DNA of 64,000 bases from Chitinophagaceae bacterium (GCA_016713965.1 JADJOC010000002.1:354001-418000), one strand, 5' to 3'. Counted from the first letter of the stretch, positions 15,824-26,441 are shown. The notes: generated from the letters alone by a model not told the origin. Numbers and translations are program-made.

Positions 15824-17278
15824 ATGTTTTCATTTCAATCAGTTGATGCATACCATCAGCAATTACAACAAGGAACTACTAACTGTACCCAGGCAGTACA
15901 ATTTTACCTGCAGCAAATAGAAAAATACAAGCACTTAAATGCCTATACAGAAGTATATGCTGATGAGGCTTTACAAAAAGCACAAATCTTAGATGATTTA
16001 CGAAAAAAAGGTGCCCCTTTAAAAAAATTACATGGAGTGGTGATAGCCATTAAAGATGTTATTTGCTATAAGGATCATAAAGTGACCGCTGCATCAAAAA
16101 TCTTACAAAATTTTGAATCATTATACTCAGCTACAGCCGTACAACGGCTATTGGATGAAGACGCTATAATAATTGGCAGCTGCAATTGCGACGAATTTGC
16201 TATGGGCAGCACCAATGAGAATTCTGTATACGGAAATGTTTTAAACGCATTGGATACTACCAAAGTACCCGGTGGCTCTTCCGGAGGCAGTGCTGTAGCT
16301 GTGCAGGCTGATACCTGCATGTTAAGCCTGGGAAGCGATACCGGTGGTTCGGTAAGACAGCCAGCAGATTTTTGCGGTATTATTGGCCTTAAGCCTACTT
16401 ATGGCCGTATATCCCGTTATGGGTTAATAGCTTACGCATCTTCGTTTGACCAGGTAGGTATTTTTGGTAAAAATATAGATGATGTTGGATTGTTATTAGA
16501 TATAATGAGCGGGCCCGATGAGTATGACAGTACGGCTTTGCCCGAAAGTGCTAAAGGCATATATATTACTGATTTAAATAAAGATCAGGATAATGAAAAA
16601 AAATTCAGGATTGCCTATTTTAAAGAAACCTTATTTCATCCTTCATTAGATGAAGAAATAAAAAATACCATATTAAAATTAATTGAAGACTTGCGGAAGA
16701 AGGGGCATATAGTAGAACCTGTTGATTTTGACCTGTTGGATTATGTGGTTCCCACTTATTATGTGCTTACAACTGCTGAAGCCAGCAGCAACCTTAGCCG
16801 CTTTGACGGGGTACGGTTTGGTTACAGAACACAGGCTGATGTAGGAGATTTAACAGAATTTTATAAATACACCCGCTCAGAAGGATTTGGCAAAGAAGTG
16901 CAGCGCAGAATCATGTTAGGCACTTTTGTGCTTAGCACGGGTTATTATGATGCGTATTACAGTAAAGCCCAACAGGTAAGACGGCTATTAACAGACAAAA
17001 CTAAGCTGATTTTCAATGCTTTCGATGCTTTAATTATGCCTACCAGCCCTACAACTGCTTTTTCAATCGGGGAAAAATCAGCAGATCCGATAGCTATGTA
17101 TATCGCAGATATCTACACTGTTTTTGCCAATTTGACAGGTATACCAGGCATTTCAATACCTCTTTTTAAGCACAGCAATGGTATGCCTTTTGGCCTTCAG
17201 ATTATGTCAAACAAACAAGATGAGTTACCTTTGCTGCACATTTCAAAATATCTTTTGAAAAATTATTTGAAGTATTAA
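15824..17278 (+). CDS. gatA: aspartyl/glutamyl-tRNA amidotransferase subunit A
   Basis: 484 residues. Amidase subunit of GatCAB, which converts Glu-tRNA(Gln) or Asp-tRNA(Asn) to the amide form. The amidase-signature catalytic triad is visible: Lys in VVIAIKDVICY, and the two serines in VPGGSSGGSAVAV and GSDTGGSVRQPADF. The C-terminus has MPTSPTTAFSIG and FANLTGIPGISIP. gatB and gatC are not adjacent. The lytic transglycosylase gene starts 15 bp downstream. Confidence 0.96.
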   Translation: MFSFQSVDAYHQQLQQGTTNCTQAVQFYLQQIEKYKHLNAYTEVYADEALQKAQILDDLRKKGAPLKKLHGVVIAIKDVICYKDHKVTAASKILQNFESLYSATAVQRLLDEDAIIIGSCNCDEFAMGSTNENSVYGNVLNALDTTKVPGGSSGGSAVAVQADTCMLSLGSDTGGSVRQPADFCGIIGLKPTYGRISRYGLIAYASSFDQVGIFGKNIDDVGLLLDIMSGPDEYDSTALPESAKGIYITDLNKDQDNEKKFRIAYFKETLFHPSLDEEIKNTILKLIEDLRKKGHIVEPVDFDLLDYVVPTYYVLTTAEASSNLSRFDGVRFGYRTQADVGDLTEFYKYTRSEGFGKEVQRRIMLGTFVLSTGYYDAYYSKAQQVRRLLTDKTKLIFNAFDALIMPTSPTTAFSIGEKSADPIAMYIADIYTVFANLTGIPGISIPLFKHSNGMPFGLQIMSNKQDELPLLHISKYLLKNYLKY

Positions 17279-17293
17279 TGAATCAGATGAAAT

Positions 17294-18514
17294 ATGAAAA
17301 AAAGAAATCTAGTATTTATTATAGCAGTTTTATCATTCCAGTTTTTTACAGCTAGCGCACAGCCAATAATTGAAAAAGTAGCATCTTTTGATACATCAAC
17401 GATTCATGAACGCATTGAAAAAGAAGTGATCACTCAAGTTATTCAATCCAAAAATACTCCCCCCGCTGATAAAGTACAATACCTTAGTCAGGTAACTACG
17501 TATTGATTTAAAAATTTGTTTTCTAATTATTCTTATAATCCTACCCAGCCATATGCAGTCCAAATAAATGCCAACGCAAGTAACTTTATAGAGACTTATG
17601 TAAAATCACATGGGTCTTATTTAAATGAGATGAAAGGATGGGGTAAGCCATATTTTAACCTGATGGAATCTATCCTTCAGCAGTACGGGCTGCCTAAAGA
17701 GTTAAAATATATTGCAGTAATTGAATCTAACTTAAAAACCGGGGCGGTTTCCTGTAAAGGTGCCGGTGGCCCATGGCAGTTTATGCCGGCAACAGCAAGG
17801 GCTATGGGATTAAAAATTAATTCTTATACTGATGAGCGGACTGATTATTATAAAAGTACGCATGCTGCCTGTAAATATTTATTACAACTATATAAGCAAC
17901 TAGATGACTGGTTGTTGGTAATGGCAGCCTACAATGGCGGCCCGGGAAGGGTTTTATCAGCTATTAAAAAAAGTGGGAGCCGCAGCTTCTGGGATTTACA
18001 GTATAATCTTCCTGAAGAATCAAGAACATATGTAAAACGGTTTATTGCCACTCATTATATAATGGAGGGTAATAATGGTAATAACGGCGAATGGGCAATG
18101 GAGATGTCTGCTCCTGTTAATGCAAGCCTGACCAGTATGGATATGAATGCAAGCAATAGCTATGCTAATCCTTATGATATTAAGCGGAATATAAATGAAG
18201 ATGAATTGAATCTTTTAGAAACCCAGAGCATCTCCGGCAAATACAATTCTTTAGTTATTGCAAAAAATTTAGGTATTGATATACAGCAATTCAACAGGCT
18301 AAATCCCAGCTTTGACCATATGATAATCAATAATGGTAATTATGATTTAAGATTACCTGAAGATAAAATGCAGGCATTTTTAGCCAATAAATACCAGATT
18401 CTTAATGAATGTGTACAGATATTATTAAACAATGACGGAGTGATAAATACTTCTTTGGATAATAAAACTTACTATAATAAAAAATATAGCAAGCAAAAAA
18501 AGTCTCGGGCATAA
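17294..18514 (+). CDS. lytic murein transglycosylase, MltD-like (in-frame stop)
   Basis: Secreted or periplasmic transglycosylase that cleaves peptidoglycan glycan strands. The signal peptide ends at FFTASAQ. The SLT domain has KYIAVIESNLKTGAVSCKG with the catalytic Glu, GGPWQFMPATARAMGL, and AAYNGGPGRVLSA. A LysM-like tail follows (SLVIAKNLGIDIQQFNRLNP). A TGA at 17504-17506 interrupts the same frame between QVTTY and FKNLFSNYSYNP, where homologues usually have a Gly codon (GGA). One G-to-T change explains it; unlike other breaks here it is not an indel. A TTG at 17516 could restart translation, but without a signal peptide. Confidence 0.88.
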
Positions 18515-18623
18515 TCAATTAGTTAGATTAATTTTTTCCTTGAAAAATAATTTATAACTGTTACAGATATACCTGGCAATTATATCTTACGCTTTCTTTT
18601 GCCCTTCATAGTAAAAATAATTT

Positions 18624-18979
18624 ATGACAAAACTAATTTGCTTATGTGTGCTTTCATTTATTCTTTTTCCTGTAATGAAAAATTAACCGGATATTATTCA
18701 GGGATAATAATCGATGAACTGGGCAGACCTGTTACAAATGTTTTGGTTAAGGAAAATGTAGTTGAAAAATATGCAAATAAAGCTCTGACTGATAACAATG
18801 GTTATTTTAAATTTAAAAAAACTGAAGGTATTTTACCAGATTTAATTCTGCTAAAAGAAGGTTACATTAATGATACAATACAAATAGTTGGTACACACGC
18901 AGGTGAAAGTATTGCATACTCTCCTATCATAACTGAAGATTCTACAAAAATTACCCTGCGTGGTAAAACGCACTACTAA
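18624..18979 (+). CDS. lipoprotein with carboxypeptidase-regulatory-like domain (frameshifted)
   Basis: Start ATG 18624 (MTKLICLCVLSFI). Adding one T in the T-run near 18661-18669 joins it to the downstream frame and gives the lipobox LFSC followed by NEKLTGYYSG. The mature part is a single beta-sandwich of the CarboxypepD_reg-like type (GRPVTNVLVKENV, ALTDNNGYFKFKKTEG). About 118 residues. No partner gene; function unknown, probably a small surface lipoprotein. Confidence 0.65.
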
Positions 18980-19037
18980 CTTAGGTATTAGTTAAATAAA
19001 ATTATGATACCGGAATTTAATCCATATCCGATAATAC

Positions 19038-20518
19038 TTAAAACTGTAAATACACCGGCATTATAGGATCAGTTGCTTTTATTTGTATAAAAATACATAT
19101 CATAATAAGAGCAATAACCAGGAATACAGGCAATGAAAATTTAGATAAGGCCGTTTTTATTTTCTCTTCTACACTATGTGGTATAAAATGTAATACAAAT
19201 CCGATTAACATAATATACAACACATTATGATAATTCTCAAATAGTTTTTGCCATACACCTGCGTCAAAATTATTAAAAATCTGGCTGATCATTATTTTAG
19301 CATCTGCTAAGGTGGCTGCTTTAAAAAATATCCAGCAAAAACATACAAAATGAAAGGTTATAAATATGCCGGTTATTTTCAGCAAAAGTTTTTCAGCATT
19401 AATGCTTAATTTTTTTACAATAAATGATTTTACTTTATCAACTGTTAATGCCAGACCGTGTAATCCGCCCCAGATAATAAAATTCCAGCTGGCGCCATGC
19501 CAAAAGCCACCCAACAACATAGTGATAAATAAGTTAACATATGTTCTTACTTTTCCTTTACGGCTGCCGCCAAGCGGAATATATAAATAATCTCTTAACC
19601 AGCTGGAAAGAGATATATGCCACCTGCGCCAGAATTCTGTAATGGATTTACTTTGGTAAGGCGATAAAAATTGGGCGGAATATCAAAACCACACCATTTG
19701 GCAATACCAATGGCAATATCGGAATAGCCCGAAAAATCGCAGTAAATTACCAAAGCATAGCCGTACACTGCCAGTAAACACTCTAACCCCACATGCCTGG
19801 ATGGGTCATCAAAAACATAGCTTACCAGATTTGTATAAATAAAATCTGAGATAACTATTTTTTTAAACAAACCGGAAAAGATTAAATAAAATCCTGAAGC
19901 AAACTCCTTTTTACTTACAAAATAGGGTTTATCCAATTGCGGTAAAAAATCGGCTGCTCTCACAATTGGCCCCATCATCAGCTTTGGAAAAAAAGACAGG
20001 AAATATAAATAGTCCATAAACCGGGTAACCGGTTTAAAATGTCCGCGGTATACATCCACCGTATAACTAAGGTTTTCAAAAGTATAAAAAGAAATGCCTA
20101 TGGGCAATATGAGATTTAACGGCCGGATATTCCCGGAAGAAAATTCATTCACCAACTGGATAAAAAAATTGGTATACTTAAAATAAAACAACAAACCTAA
20201 GTTTAGCACTACACTCAATATGAGCAAGGCTTTTTTTCTTACAGGATTTTTTGTTTTATAAATGGTATTGGATAAAATAAAATCCACAACAGCAGAAAAC
20301 AACACCAGGCCGACGTACCAGCCGCATGCTTTATAAAAAAAGTATAAAGAAAAAATAACAAAAGTTAATATCCGCCCATTCCGGTTATGTGCTACCGATG
20401 AATAGATAATAATAAAAAAAACAAAAAACCAAATGAAGAACCCGCTGTTGAACAAAAGTGGCTCTTCAGGATTATATAACAGTGTTTCAGTTATTTTATT
20501 TAAATCAATTGAAAACAT
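19038..20518 (-). CDS. MBOAT-family membrane O-acyltransferase (AlgI-like; frameshifted)
   Basis: Polytopic O-acyltransferase of the alginate O-acetylation AlgI/PatA/DltB type, moving acyl groups across the inner membrane to an envelope glycan. Conserved parts: LNLILPIGISFYTFENLSYT, FFPKLMMGPIVRA, CDFSGYSDIAIGIA, SITEFWRRWHISLSSWL, and the active-site His in GGFWHGASWNFIIWGGLHG. The frame breaks near 19664-19670 (one T missing in a T-run between PPNF and SPYQSK). The total of about 493 residues is normal. Two SGNH-hydrolase genes directly upstream on the same strand complete an acetylation operon. Confidence 0.9.
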
Positions 20519-20538
20519 CAGGTGTATAGAATTATAAA

Positions 20539-21371
20539 TTATAGATCAATAGCGTTAGGTGGTTTATTTTCCAAAGAAGTACAAAATGCTTCAAACAGCC
20601 AGTCGGCAAATAAGTTGTATCCTTTGGCGGTAAAATGTACCCGGTCAGCCGCAGCAAGCTTTCGCTGGTACCAGCTATTGATTGAATAACTGCCCCCATA
20701 ATCCGGTGTAAATTCCAACAGGCTATGGCATGATCATCGGCATATTTTACAATTGTATTAACCACATTTTCCAGGTCGGGTAATGCAAGATATTGACCGG
20801 ATTTATTTTTTTTAAGTCCATCAGGCGGAGTAGTCAGCATTATGGCAGCCTGGGGTGATAAAGTTTTTATTTTATTTACCAAATGATCAACTTTTCCATA
20901 AAATCCAGTCCGTGCAGAACCGGAAAATGCATCATTTGTACCTAGTGACACCACTACCAGGTCATATTTTTCACTAAGCAGCTGGTTGTCGAGTTCAGCC
21001 AACTCATTATAATCAGAATACTTTGTACCTACCTTACAAAAAGTTTGAAAATTAAAAAATACGCTGCCGTTAAATTTTTGCAGGTAATACGTATTTAGTT
21101 TTTCCATAAATGGTTGTGAAAAATATCCTGATTTAAGGTGAGAGTCACCAATATGCAAAACCTTTATTACAACTAGGGAAGAATCTATATTAGCAATTTT
21201 ATTTTTTATAGATTGCAGCCCCTGCGGATTATTAATTTTATTACCTATTTCCTGTGAAGTTGCAACAGTTTCAGAAAAATTTTTGTCTTCATTAATATTA
21301 CCTGTATACAATTTTGTTGTAATTGTACCCGGGAATAATAAAAACAAACTACTTATTAGCATACTTTTCAT
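20539..21371 (-). CDS. SGNH/GDSL hydrolase-like secreted protein (frameshifted near 3' end)
   Basis: About 278 residues with an N-terminal signal/anchor segment. SGNH motifs: block I HIGDSHLKSG with the nucleophile Ser, block III VVSLGTNDAFSG, and the catalytic Asp-x-x-His in ADRVHFTAKGYNLF. One G is missing in the G5 run near 20693-20697. The correct C-terminus ends SLENKPPNAIDL at 20539, within 21 bp of the MBOAT start. AlgX/PatB-like partners of MBOAT proteins complete the transfer of acetyl to polysaccharide; this is the likely role. It overlaps the upstream SGNH gene by 23 bp. Confidence 0.85.
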
Positions 21372-22713
21372 ATTCTTGGTATTCTTTCATTATTGCATTA
21401 AAAATAATTTCGGCAAGTTTTTTAGCTCCCCGGTGATTGGCATGGGTATAGTCTTTATTTGCTAATGCAGTATCAGCTTTAACCCATCTTACAATGGCAT
21501 CTTCCCCACCCATTGCATTGTATAAATTAAAAAAATCTACTCCTGTACTTGTGGCCATTGTATATTGAGCATCTACCAAAGGTTTTACACCTTTTGCCGT
21601 ATGCCATGAGCCGTTATAGCTAAAACCTTTATCGGCTGTAGATATTAATAAAACACTGGTTTGTGGAAATGCATTTTTTATCTTTTGTAAAACAGGCAGC
21701 ATTTTTTTTGTGTACCAGCTAAAATCGGTTAAGTTTGGCTTAAACAATAAATTAGGCCCGTAATGAAAAATCAATAAATCATATGAACGTGTAGCCTGCG
21801 CTTGTTGCAAATAATTTTCGGTAAAATAATCCAGCTCCGTACCACTTATGCCCCTAAAAGAAAAATTATCTACAACCACACCGCTATCACTTTCAAAAGC
21901 TGCTCCATACAAAGGTATTGTAGCAGACGCAATACTCATCCTTAACTCGTTTGCACTATTTAACGGCAATTCTAATTTATTAACTGCAGCAGCAGCTTGT
22001 ATTGGATAAGATACGCCATTGGCAATGAGATTGGTGCTGTTACTACCAGCGGATGGGGCACCAAACAATATAGATATTTGATTAAAGCTATCTAGTTTAG
22101 GCCGGTTAACCGGCCTGTAGGCTACTGTACTATTATCTGTAGAAAAAAAACTATGACCAGATAAAAACAGGTTAGCAGAAGTTTTATTATCTGATTTATA
22201 ATTAACATCATTCCAATTAGAAGAAAAGGTATGAATAACAGTTTGCCTGAAACCCGCCACTATAGATGTAACCGGCACAAACCCCACTCCGCTACCGCCA
22301 AACACTTCCTGTAACATTTTTCTTAAATCCTGTGTAACCAAATCACCTTCGATCATGGAGTCGCCAAAATAGGCAATACGGATTTTCTTTCTTTTTTTCT
22401 TTTTCAGTTCAGTAAGATGGGTGTAAAAATCGTATAAAGCAGTGGGTTGGTTAGTTGTATTTATCAATCCCGGGTAGGTAACATAATCTCTTTGAACTAT
22501 ATTGTTACCTGTATCACCCGGATTTTTAATAACATTTTTTTTTCGGACTAATACTTCCCTGGTTGATGAATCTTTTTGTATGTCAGATAATATTTCTATA
22601 GGGCGAAAGTTGGCTCCTGCAATACCGGGGTTCCATTGAAACAGTATACTGGCAGCAATGAGAAGAAGAAGAAAAAAAACATTAAATAATAATACCCTCC
22701 GTTTATAATTCAT
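21349..22713 (-). CDS. large SGNH-hydrolase-family secreted protein
   Basis: 454 residues. An N-terminal membrane anchor (LLFNVFFLLLLIAASILF) is followed by an SGNH domain with IAYFGDSMIEGDL, an inserted beta-rich region (about residues 190-300), FHYGPNLLF and the catalytic pair in DYTHANHRGAKKL. First gene of the SGNH-SGNH-MBOAT operon; the overlap with the next gene suggests translational coupling. Role inferred: O-acetyl transfer or deacetylation of an exopolysaccharide or peptidoglycan. Confidence 0.85.
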   Translation of the reverse strand: MNYKRRVLLFNVFFLLLLIAASILFQWNPGIAGANFRPIEILSDIQKDSSTREVLVRKKNVIKNPGDTGNNIVQRDYVTYPGLINTTNQPTALYDFYTHLTELKKKKRKKIRIAYFGDSMIEGDLVTQDLRKMLQEVFGGSGVGFVPVTSIVAGFRQTVIHTFSSNWNDVNYKSDNKTSANLFLSGHSFFSTDNSTVAYRPVNRPKLDSFNQISILFGAPSAGSNSTNLIANGVSYPIQAAAAVNKLELPLNSANELRMSIASATIPLYGAAFESDSGVVVDNFSFRGISGTELDYFTENYLQQAQATRSYDLLIFHYGPNLLFKPNLTDFSWYTKKMLPVLQKIKNAFPQTSVLLISTADKGFSYNGSWHTAKGVKPLVDAQYTMATSTGVDFFNLYNAMGGEDAIVRWVKADTALANKDYTHANHRGAKKLAEIIFNAIMKEYQEYEKYANK

Positions 22714-22731
22714 TTTATAAAATTCTTAGAG

Positions 22732-22827
22732 CCTGTTTAAAAATAGAACTTTACGGGTTGTGGCCAGGGGTGCCGGGCCGATGCCCACCGGCCACTTTTA
22801 ATTCTAATAAATTAAATTTAAAACAGG
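22732..22827. mobile_element. 96-bp palindromic MITE-like repeat
   Basis: Ends CCTGTTTAAAA (22732) and TTTAAAACAGG (22827) are inverse complements with one mismatch. The centre is a GC-rich hairpin, GTGGCC (22760) pairing with GGCCAC (22795), enclosing GGTG/CACC. It lies between divergent or unrelated transcription units and has no coding potential. Confidence 0.5.
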
Positions 22828-22841
22828 GTTTTATAGTAAAC

Positions 22842-23342
22842 CTATTTTTCATCGTATACATTTAATTTATGCTTTACGATAATACTGGTTATCCTGCTTA
22901 TCCAAACCCCTTTTGCACCTGCATAATGAGCATTATTCATAGCCGTTAACCATTTCTTGTAATTCATATTACCTTTCATTGAAGGGTAAAATTTTTTCCT
23001 GCCCAGCATTTTGCAAAAATCATGAAAAGAATCCTCTGCCGTTGCATATTGCTTATACATACTACGCCTTTTTTTCAGGCTGTTCTTACCGGTCATACCA
23101 AAATAATTATTCAAATCCTTGCAATTTTTACTAGTACCGCTGCCAGATTCTAATATAGATACCCCTAAAATTATAGATGCAGGAATACCATATTCTACAC
23201 ACAATTTTTTTGAAATGGGAGAAAATTTATTAATATAGTTTGTAACTACCTTTTGCGCATGGCAAAATTTTCCAAATATTATAAAAGCTGTGATAAGTAG
23301 TATTCTGATTATTGACATATACAGTTTTTTAATTAAAAACAA
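22842..23342 (-). CDS. glucosaminidase-domain protein
   Basis: 166 residues, with a signal peptide ending at FCHAQ (start M1 or M9 at 23318). The glucosaminidase domain (peptidoglycan N-acetylglucosaminidase family) has ASIILGVSILESGSGTS with the catalytic Glu, NNYFGMTGK, QYATAEDSFHDFCKML and a C-terminal AHYAGAKGVWISRI. It probably hydrolyses peptidoglycan in the periplasm. pabB is 17 bp upstream on the same strand, though not functionally linked. Confidence 0.85.
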   Translation of the reverse strand: MFLIKKLYMSIIRILLITAFIIFGKFCHAQKVVTNYINKFSPISKKLCVEYGIPASIILGVSILESGSGTSKNCKDLNNYFGMTGKNSLKKRRSMYKQYATAEDSFHDFCKMLGRKKFYPSMKGNMNYKKWLTAMNNAHYAGAKGVWISRITSIIVKHKLNVYDEK

Positions 23343-23359
23343 TATACATATTTACCCCC

Positions 23360-24640
23360 TTATTTTTGCAGAATATTAGTAAAAGCTGCTATTTTTAACA
23401 AACACTCTTCATATTCTTTTTCAGGATTGCTATAATAGGTAATACCACTTCCGGCTGAGTAAGAAAGATACTTATTAGTTTCATTATAGAAAACACTACG
23501 TATTACTACATTAAAATCAAAATCATGCCCTGGGGTTACATAACCTATTGCCCCTGAAAACAGGCCCCTTTTTGTATGTTCATACTTTTCAATCAACTGC
23601 ATAACTTTATTTTTAGGGGCCCCGGTCATTGATCCCATCGGAAAGGTGGCTTTTATAATATCTGTCCAATGAATATCAATTTCAACTATCCCACTTACTG
23701 TGCTTATCATTTGGTGCACCTGCGGAAAACTATAAATACCCAATAGTTCATCTACCTGTACAGAACCTCTTTTACATATTTTATGTAGATCATTTCTAAC
23801 CAGGTCTACCACAGTCACATTTTCACTTTTTTCTTTTTGACTTGTTTGAAAATACTTTTTATTTTTTTCATCTATTAAAGAATTCTGAAGATCTCTTTTG
23901 GATGTGCCTTTTATAGGTTGGGATAACAATTTGCTACCCTGCTTTTTTAAATATCTTTCAGGGCTTGCACATACACAAAATTTATCATTCACTTTATATA
24001 AAGCAGCAAAGGGATTAGGTGATACAAGCGAAAGCTGCTGATATAACCATAATGGGCTTACATCAATATTACCAGCAAAAAATTCCTGGCAATAATTTAT
24101 TTCATAACAATCTCCACGGCTGATATGCTTTTTTATTTTTAATATATCATTGATATATTGCTGCCTGCTGATCCTGCTTTTTATTTTAACTGAATTGACT
24201 GGAGGCCCAGGCAGGCTTTCAGGCTGCGATTGTATTTTTTCTAGTATACTAACTTCATCATCAGTATAAACAGTAACCTCATGCAAGGATAGCTTAATAA
24301 CGATTTCAGGAATAAAAAAATGCATGTCTGCAAAACCAATATTATCAATATGATCAGATTGCAGATTTTCTATTTCGTTTTTTAAATCATAACCAAAATG
24401 TCCAAAAAGCCAATCCTGGTTATCATTGGAAAATTTTTTGAGTTGTTCAAAAGCAGAGCCTGCTTGTGCAATTATACTTTTTTTTGTGCCTACGCCAAGT
24501 AAACATTCAAATGCAGGATAAAAAAAATTATACTGGTGATTATCCAGTAAACAAAAAATGTTGAACTGGTTAGCCCAATTCAACATTTGTATTTTGAAAA
24601 TATTATAATCAATAATCGGAACAGTTATGCCTTTTTTCAC
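23360..24640 (-). CDS. pabB: aminodeoxychorismate synthase component I
   Basis: 426 residues, chorismate-binding enzyme family. Makes 4-amino-4-deoxychorismate for folate. The C-terminal catalytic domain shows KIKKHISRGDCYEINYCQ, the PIKGTSKR motif typical of PabB, VDLVRNDLHKI, and GSMTGAPKNKVMQLIEKYE followed by GLFSGAIGYV. The N-terminal half is divergent, as usual. No glutamine amidotransferase (pabA) gene is adjacent. Anthranilate synthase component I is the alternative; PIKGT rather than PIAGT favours PabB. Confidence 0.88.
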   Translation of the reverse strand: MKKGITVPIIDYNIFKIQMLNWANQFNIFCLLDNHQYNFFYPAFECLLGVGTKKSIIAQAGSAFEQLKKFSNDNQDWLFGHFGYDLKNEIENLQSDHIDNIGFADMHFFIPEIVIKLSLHEVTVYTDDEVSILEKIQSQPESLPGPPVNSVKIKSRISRQQYINDILKIKKHISRGDCYEINYCQEFFAGNIDVSPLWLYQQLSLVSPNPFAALYKVNDKFCVCASPERYLKKQGSKLLSQPIKGTSKRDLQNSLIDEKNKKYFQTSQKEKSENVTVVDLVRNDLHKICKRGSVQVDELLGIYSFPQVHQMISTVSGIVEIDIHWTDIIKATFPMGSMTGAPKNKVMQLIEKYEHTKRGLFSGAIGYVTPGHDFDFNVVIRSVFYNETNKYLSYSAGSGITYYSNPEKEYEECLLKIAAFTNILQK

Positions 24641-24663
24641 ATATTCGTTTTACCTCAGTATTA

Positions 24664-25098
24664 TTAAAAATCATCTTCATCGTCTAGCCCACCGCCCAGG
24701 TCATCGAAACCCAGGTCTTTAAAATCGTCATCAATTTTAAAGTCATCCTCATCTTTAGAAGGCTTTTTGGTTCCTGCGGTTTTTTTTGTTTTTGATTTTG
24801 GCAAATCAAATTCTTCAAAATCGGGGTCCCAGTCATCATCTTCTTCATCCGGTTTTTCCCAATCATCTTCTTCTACCTCTGCATCGTCATCATCATCGTC
24901 ATCACTTTTCTTTTTAGAAGAAGATTTACTCTTTGCCTTTTTTGATGGTTTTTCATCTAATTCTTCTTCATCATCAATATCGTCATCTTCTTCATCCACT
25001 TCTTTTTTAGGCTTAGAAGATTTTTTTGCTGCTGACTTTGCAGGCACTGCTCCTTTTTTAGGAGTCACTTTTTTTTCGTTACCAGATTTTCGTGTCAT
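24664..25098 (-). CDS. highly charged Asp/Glu/Lys-rich protein
   Basis: 144 residues, almost entirely Lys/Ser blocks alternating with Asp/Glu runs. The N-terminal 30 residues are basic (KKVTPKKGAVPAKSAAKKS) and the rest acidic, ending DDLGGGLDDEDDF. Probably disordered. Such proteins recur next to purA in related genomes. A nucleic-acid or ribosome-associated role is only a guess. Low complexity means codon bias is the main support for its being coding. Confidence 0.6.
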   Translation of the reverse strand: MTRKSGNEKKVTPKKGAVPAKSAAKKSSKPKKEVDEEDDDIDDEEELDEKPSKKAKSKSSSKKKSDDDDDDDAEVEEDDWEKPDEEDDDWDPDFEEFDLPKSKTKKTAGTKKPSKDEDDFKIDDDFKDLGFDDLGGGLDDEDDF

Positions 25099-25178
25099 AC
25101 ATCAACCTATTAATAGTGTAAATTTTCTACGAGTTTTTTAATTAGCCAAATAAAACAGCAACTTTTTTTATATTTTTT

Positions 25179-26441
25179 TTAAGCTACAATAATCTGTTCC
25201 CTTCCAGGGCCATTACTTATGTATTTAACAGGCACTTTTATAAAGTTATTGATATAATCAATATAGTTTTTCATTTGTAAAGTTAGCTCATCATACATGT
25301 GCATTTGTGTAATATCAGTATTCCACCCATCAATGTTTTTATATACCGGCTCAATGTGTACTTTATTCATTTGAAAAGGTACGTAATTTTCTATCTTTCC
25401 ATTTATTTTGTAGCTGTTACATACATTTAACTCTTTTAACCCATCCAAAACATCAGCCTTTGTCATTATAATCTGGGTTACACCATTTACCATGCATGCA
25501 AATTGTAAAGCAATCAGGTCGATCCACCCACACCGCCTGGGCCTTCCGGTAGTACTGCCAAACTCATTACCTGTTTTACGTATTAATTCACCTGTTTCAT
25601 CATGTAGTTCTGTAGGAAAGGGACCACTTCCTACCCGTGTACAATATGCTTTCGTAACACCAAAAACTTCTTTTATTTTTTGTGGTGCGATACCCAGCCC
25701 TGTGCATACGCCGGCAGATATGGTATTGCTGCTGGTAACATACGGAAAAGTACCAAAATCCACATCCAGCATACTTCCCTGGGCACCTTCTGCCAATATA
25801 CGCTGTCCCTGCTGAATTTTTTCATTGATAAAATATTCACCATTTACTATTTTAAACTGCCGCAAAAAATCCAGCGCTTCAAAAAATTCTTCTTCCCAGC
25901 TGCTGATATCTTCATGAAAGTTCAGGCTTTCTAAAATTTTCTGGTGTTTTAAGCGAAGCTTAATATAATCAGTGGTAAAAGTTTTATCCAGTAAATTTCC
26001 AACCCTTAATCCATTGCGGCCGGTTTTATCCATATAAGCCGGCCCGATGCCTTTTAAAGTGCTTCCAATCTTTTCATTACCTTTTGATAACTCACTTGCT
26101 TTATCAATAGCCCGGTGGGTTGGCAAAATTAAATGCGTACGTTCGCTAATGTACAAATTCTTTTTATAATCAACTCCCATTGCTGCTACATCATCACATT
26201 CTTTTTTTAAAGTAATGGCATCCAACACTACACCGCTGCCAATAAGATTGGTTTTATCCTCATGAAAAATACCACTGGGTATTTGGTGAAGCACAATTTT
26301 TTTACCATCCACATACAACGTATGCCCTGCATTTGGGCCACCCTGGAAACGTGCAATTACATCATAATTATTTGCAAAATAATCTACTATTTTACCTTTG
26401 CCTTCATCGCCCCATTGCAACCCCAAAATTACATCTACCAT
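25179..26441 (-). CDS. purA: adenylosuccinate synthetase
   Basis: 420 residues. GTP-dependent synthesis of adenylosuccinate from IMP and aspartate. The N-terminal P-loop is LGLQWGDEGKGKIVDYFA. Further: GGPNAGHTLYV with the catalytic His, HQIPSGIF, STLKGIGPAYMDK, ILAEGAQGSMLDVDFGTFPY, VFGVTKAYCTRVGSGPFPTEL and FGSTTGRPRRCGWID. Complete and in frame. The spacer upstream (26442-26818) holds a REP-like hairpin. Confidence 0.97.
   Translation of the reverse strand: MVDVILGLQWGDEGKGKIVDYFANNYDVIARFQGGPNAGHTLYVDGKKIVLHQIPSGIFHEDKTNLIGSGVVLDAITLKKECDDVAAMGVDYKKNLYISERTHLILPTHRAIDKASELSKGNEKIGSTLKGIGPAYMDKTGRNGLRVGNLLDKTFTTDYIKLRLKHQKILESLNFHEDISSWEEEFFEALDFLRQFKIVNGEYFINEKIQQGQRILAEGAQGSMLDVDFGTFPYVTSSNTISAGVCTGLGIAPQKIKEVFGVTKAYCTRVGSGPFPTELHDETGELIRKTGNEFGSTTGRPRRCGWIDLIALQFACMVNGVTQIIMTKADVLDGLKELNVCNSYKINGKIENYVPFQMNKVHIEPVYKNIDGWNTDITQMHMYDELTLQMKNYIDYINNFIKVPVKYISNGPGREQIIVA

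Noticed and set aside
17504..17506. TGA recoded as an amino acid
   Set aside because: Only one such case occurs, and TGA ends other intact genes here (for example atpB).
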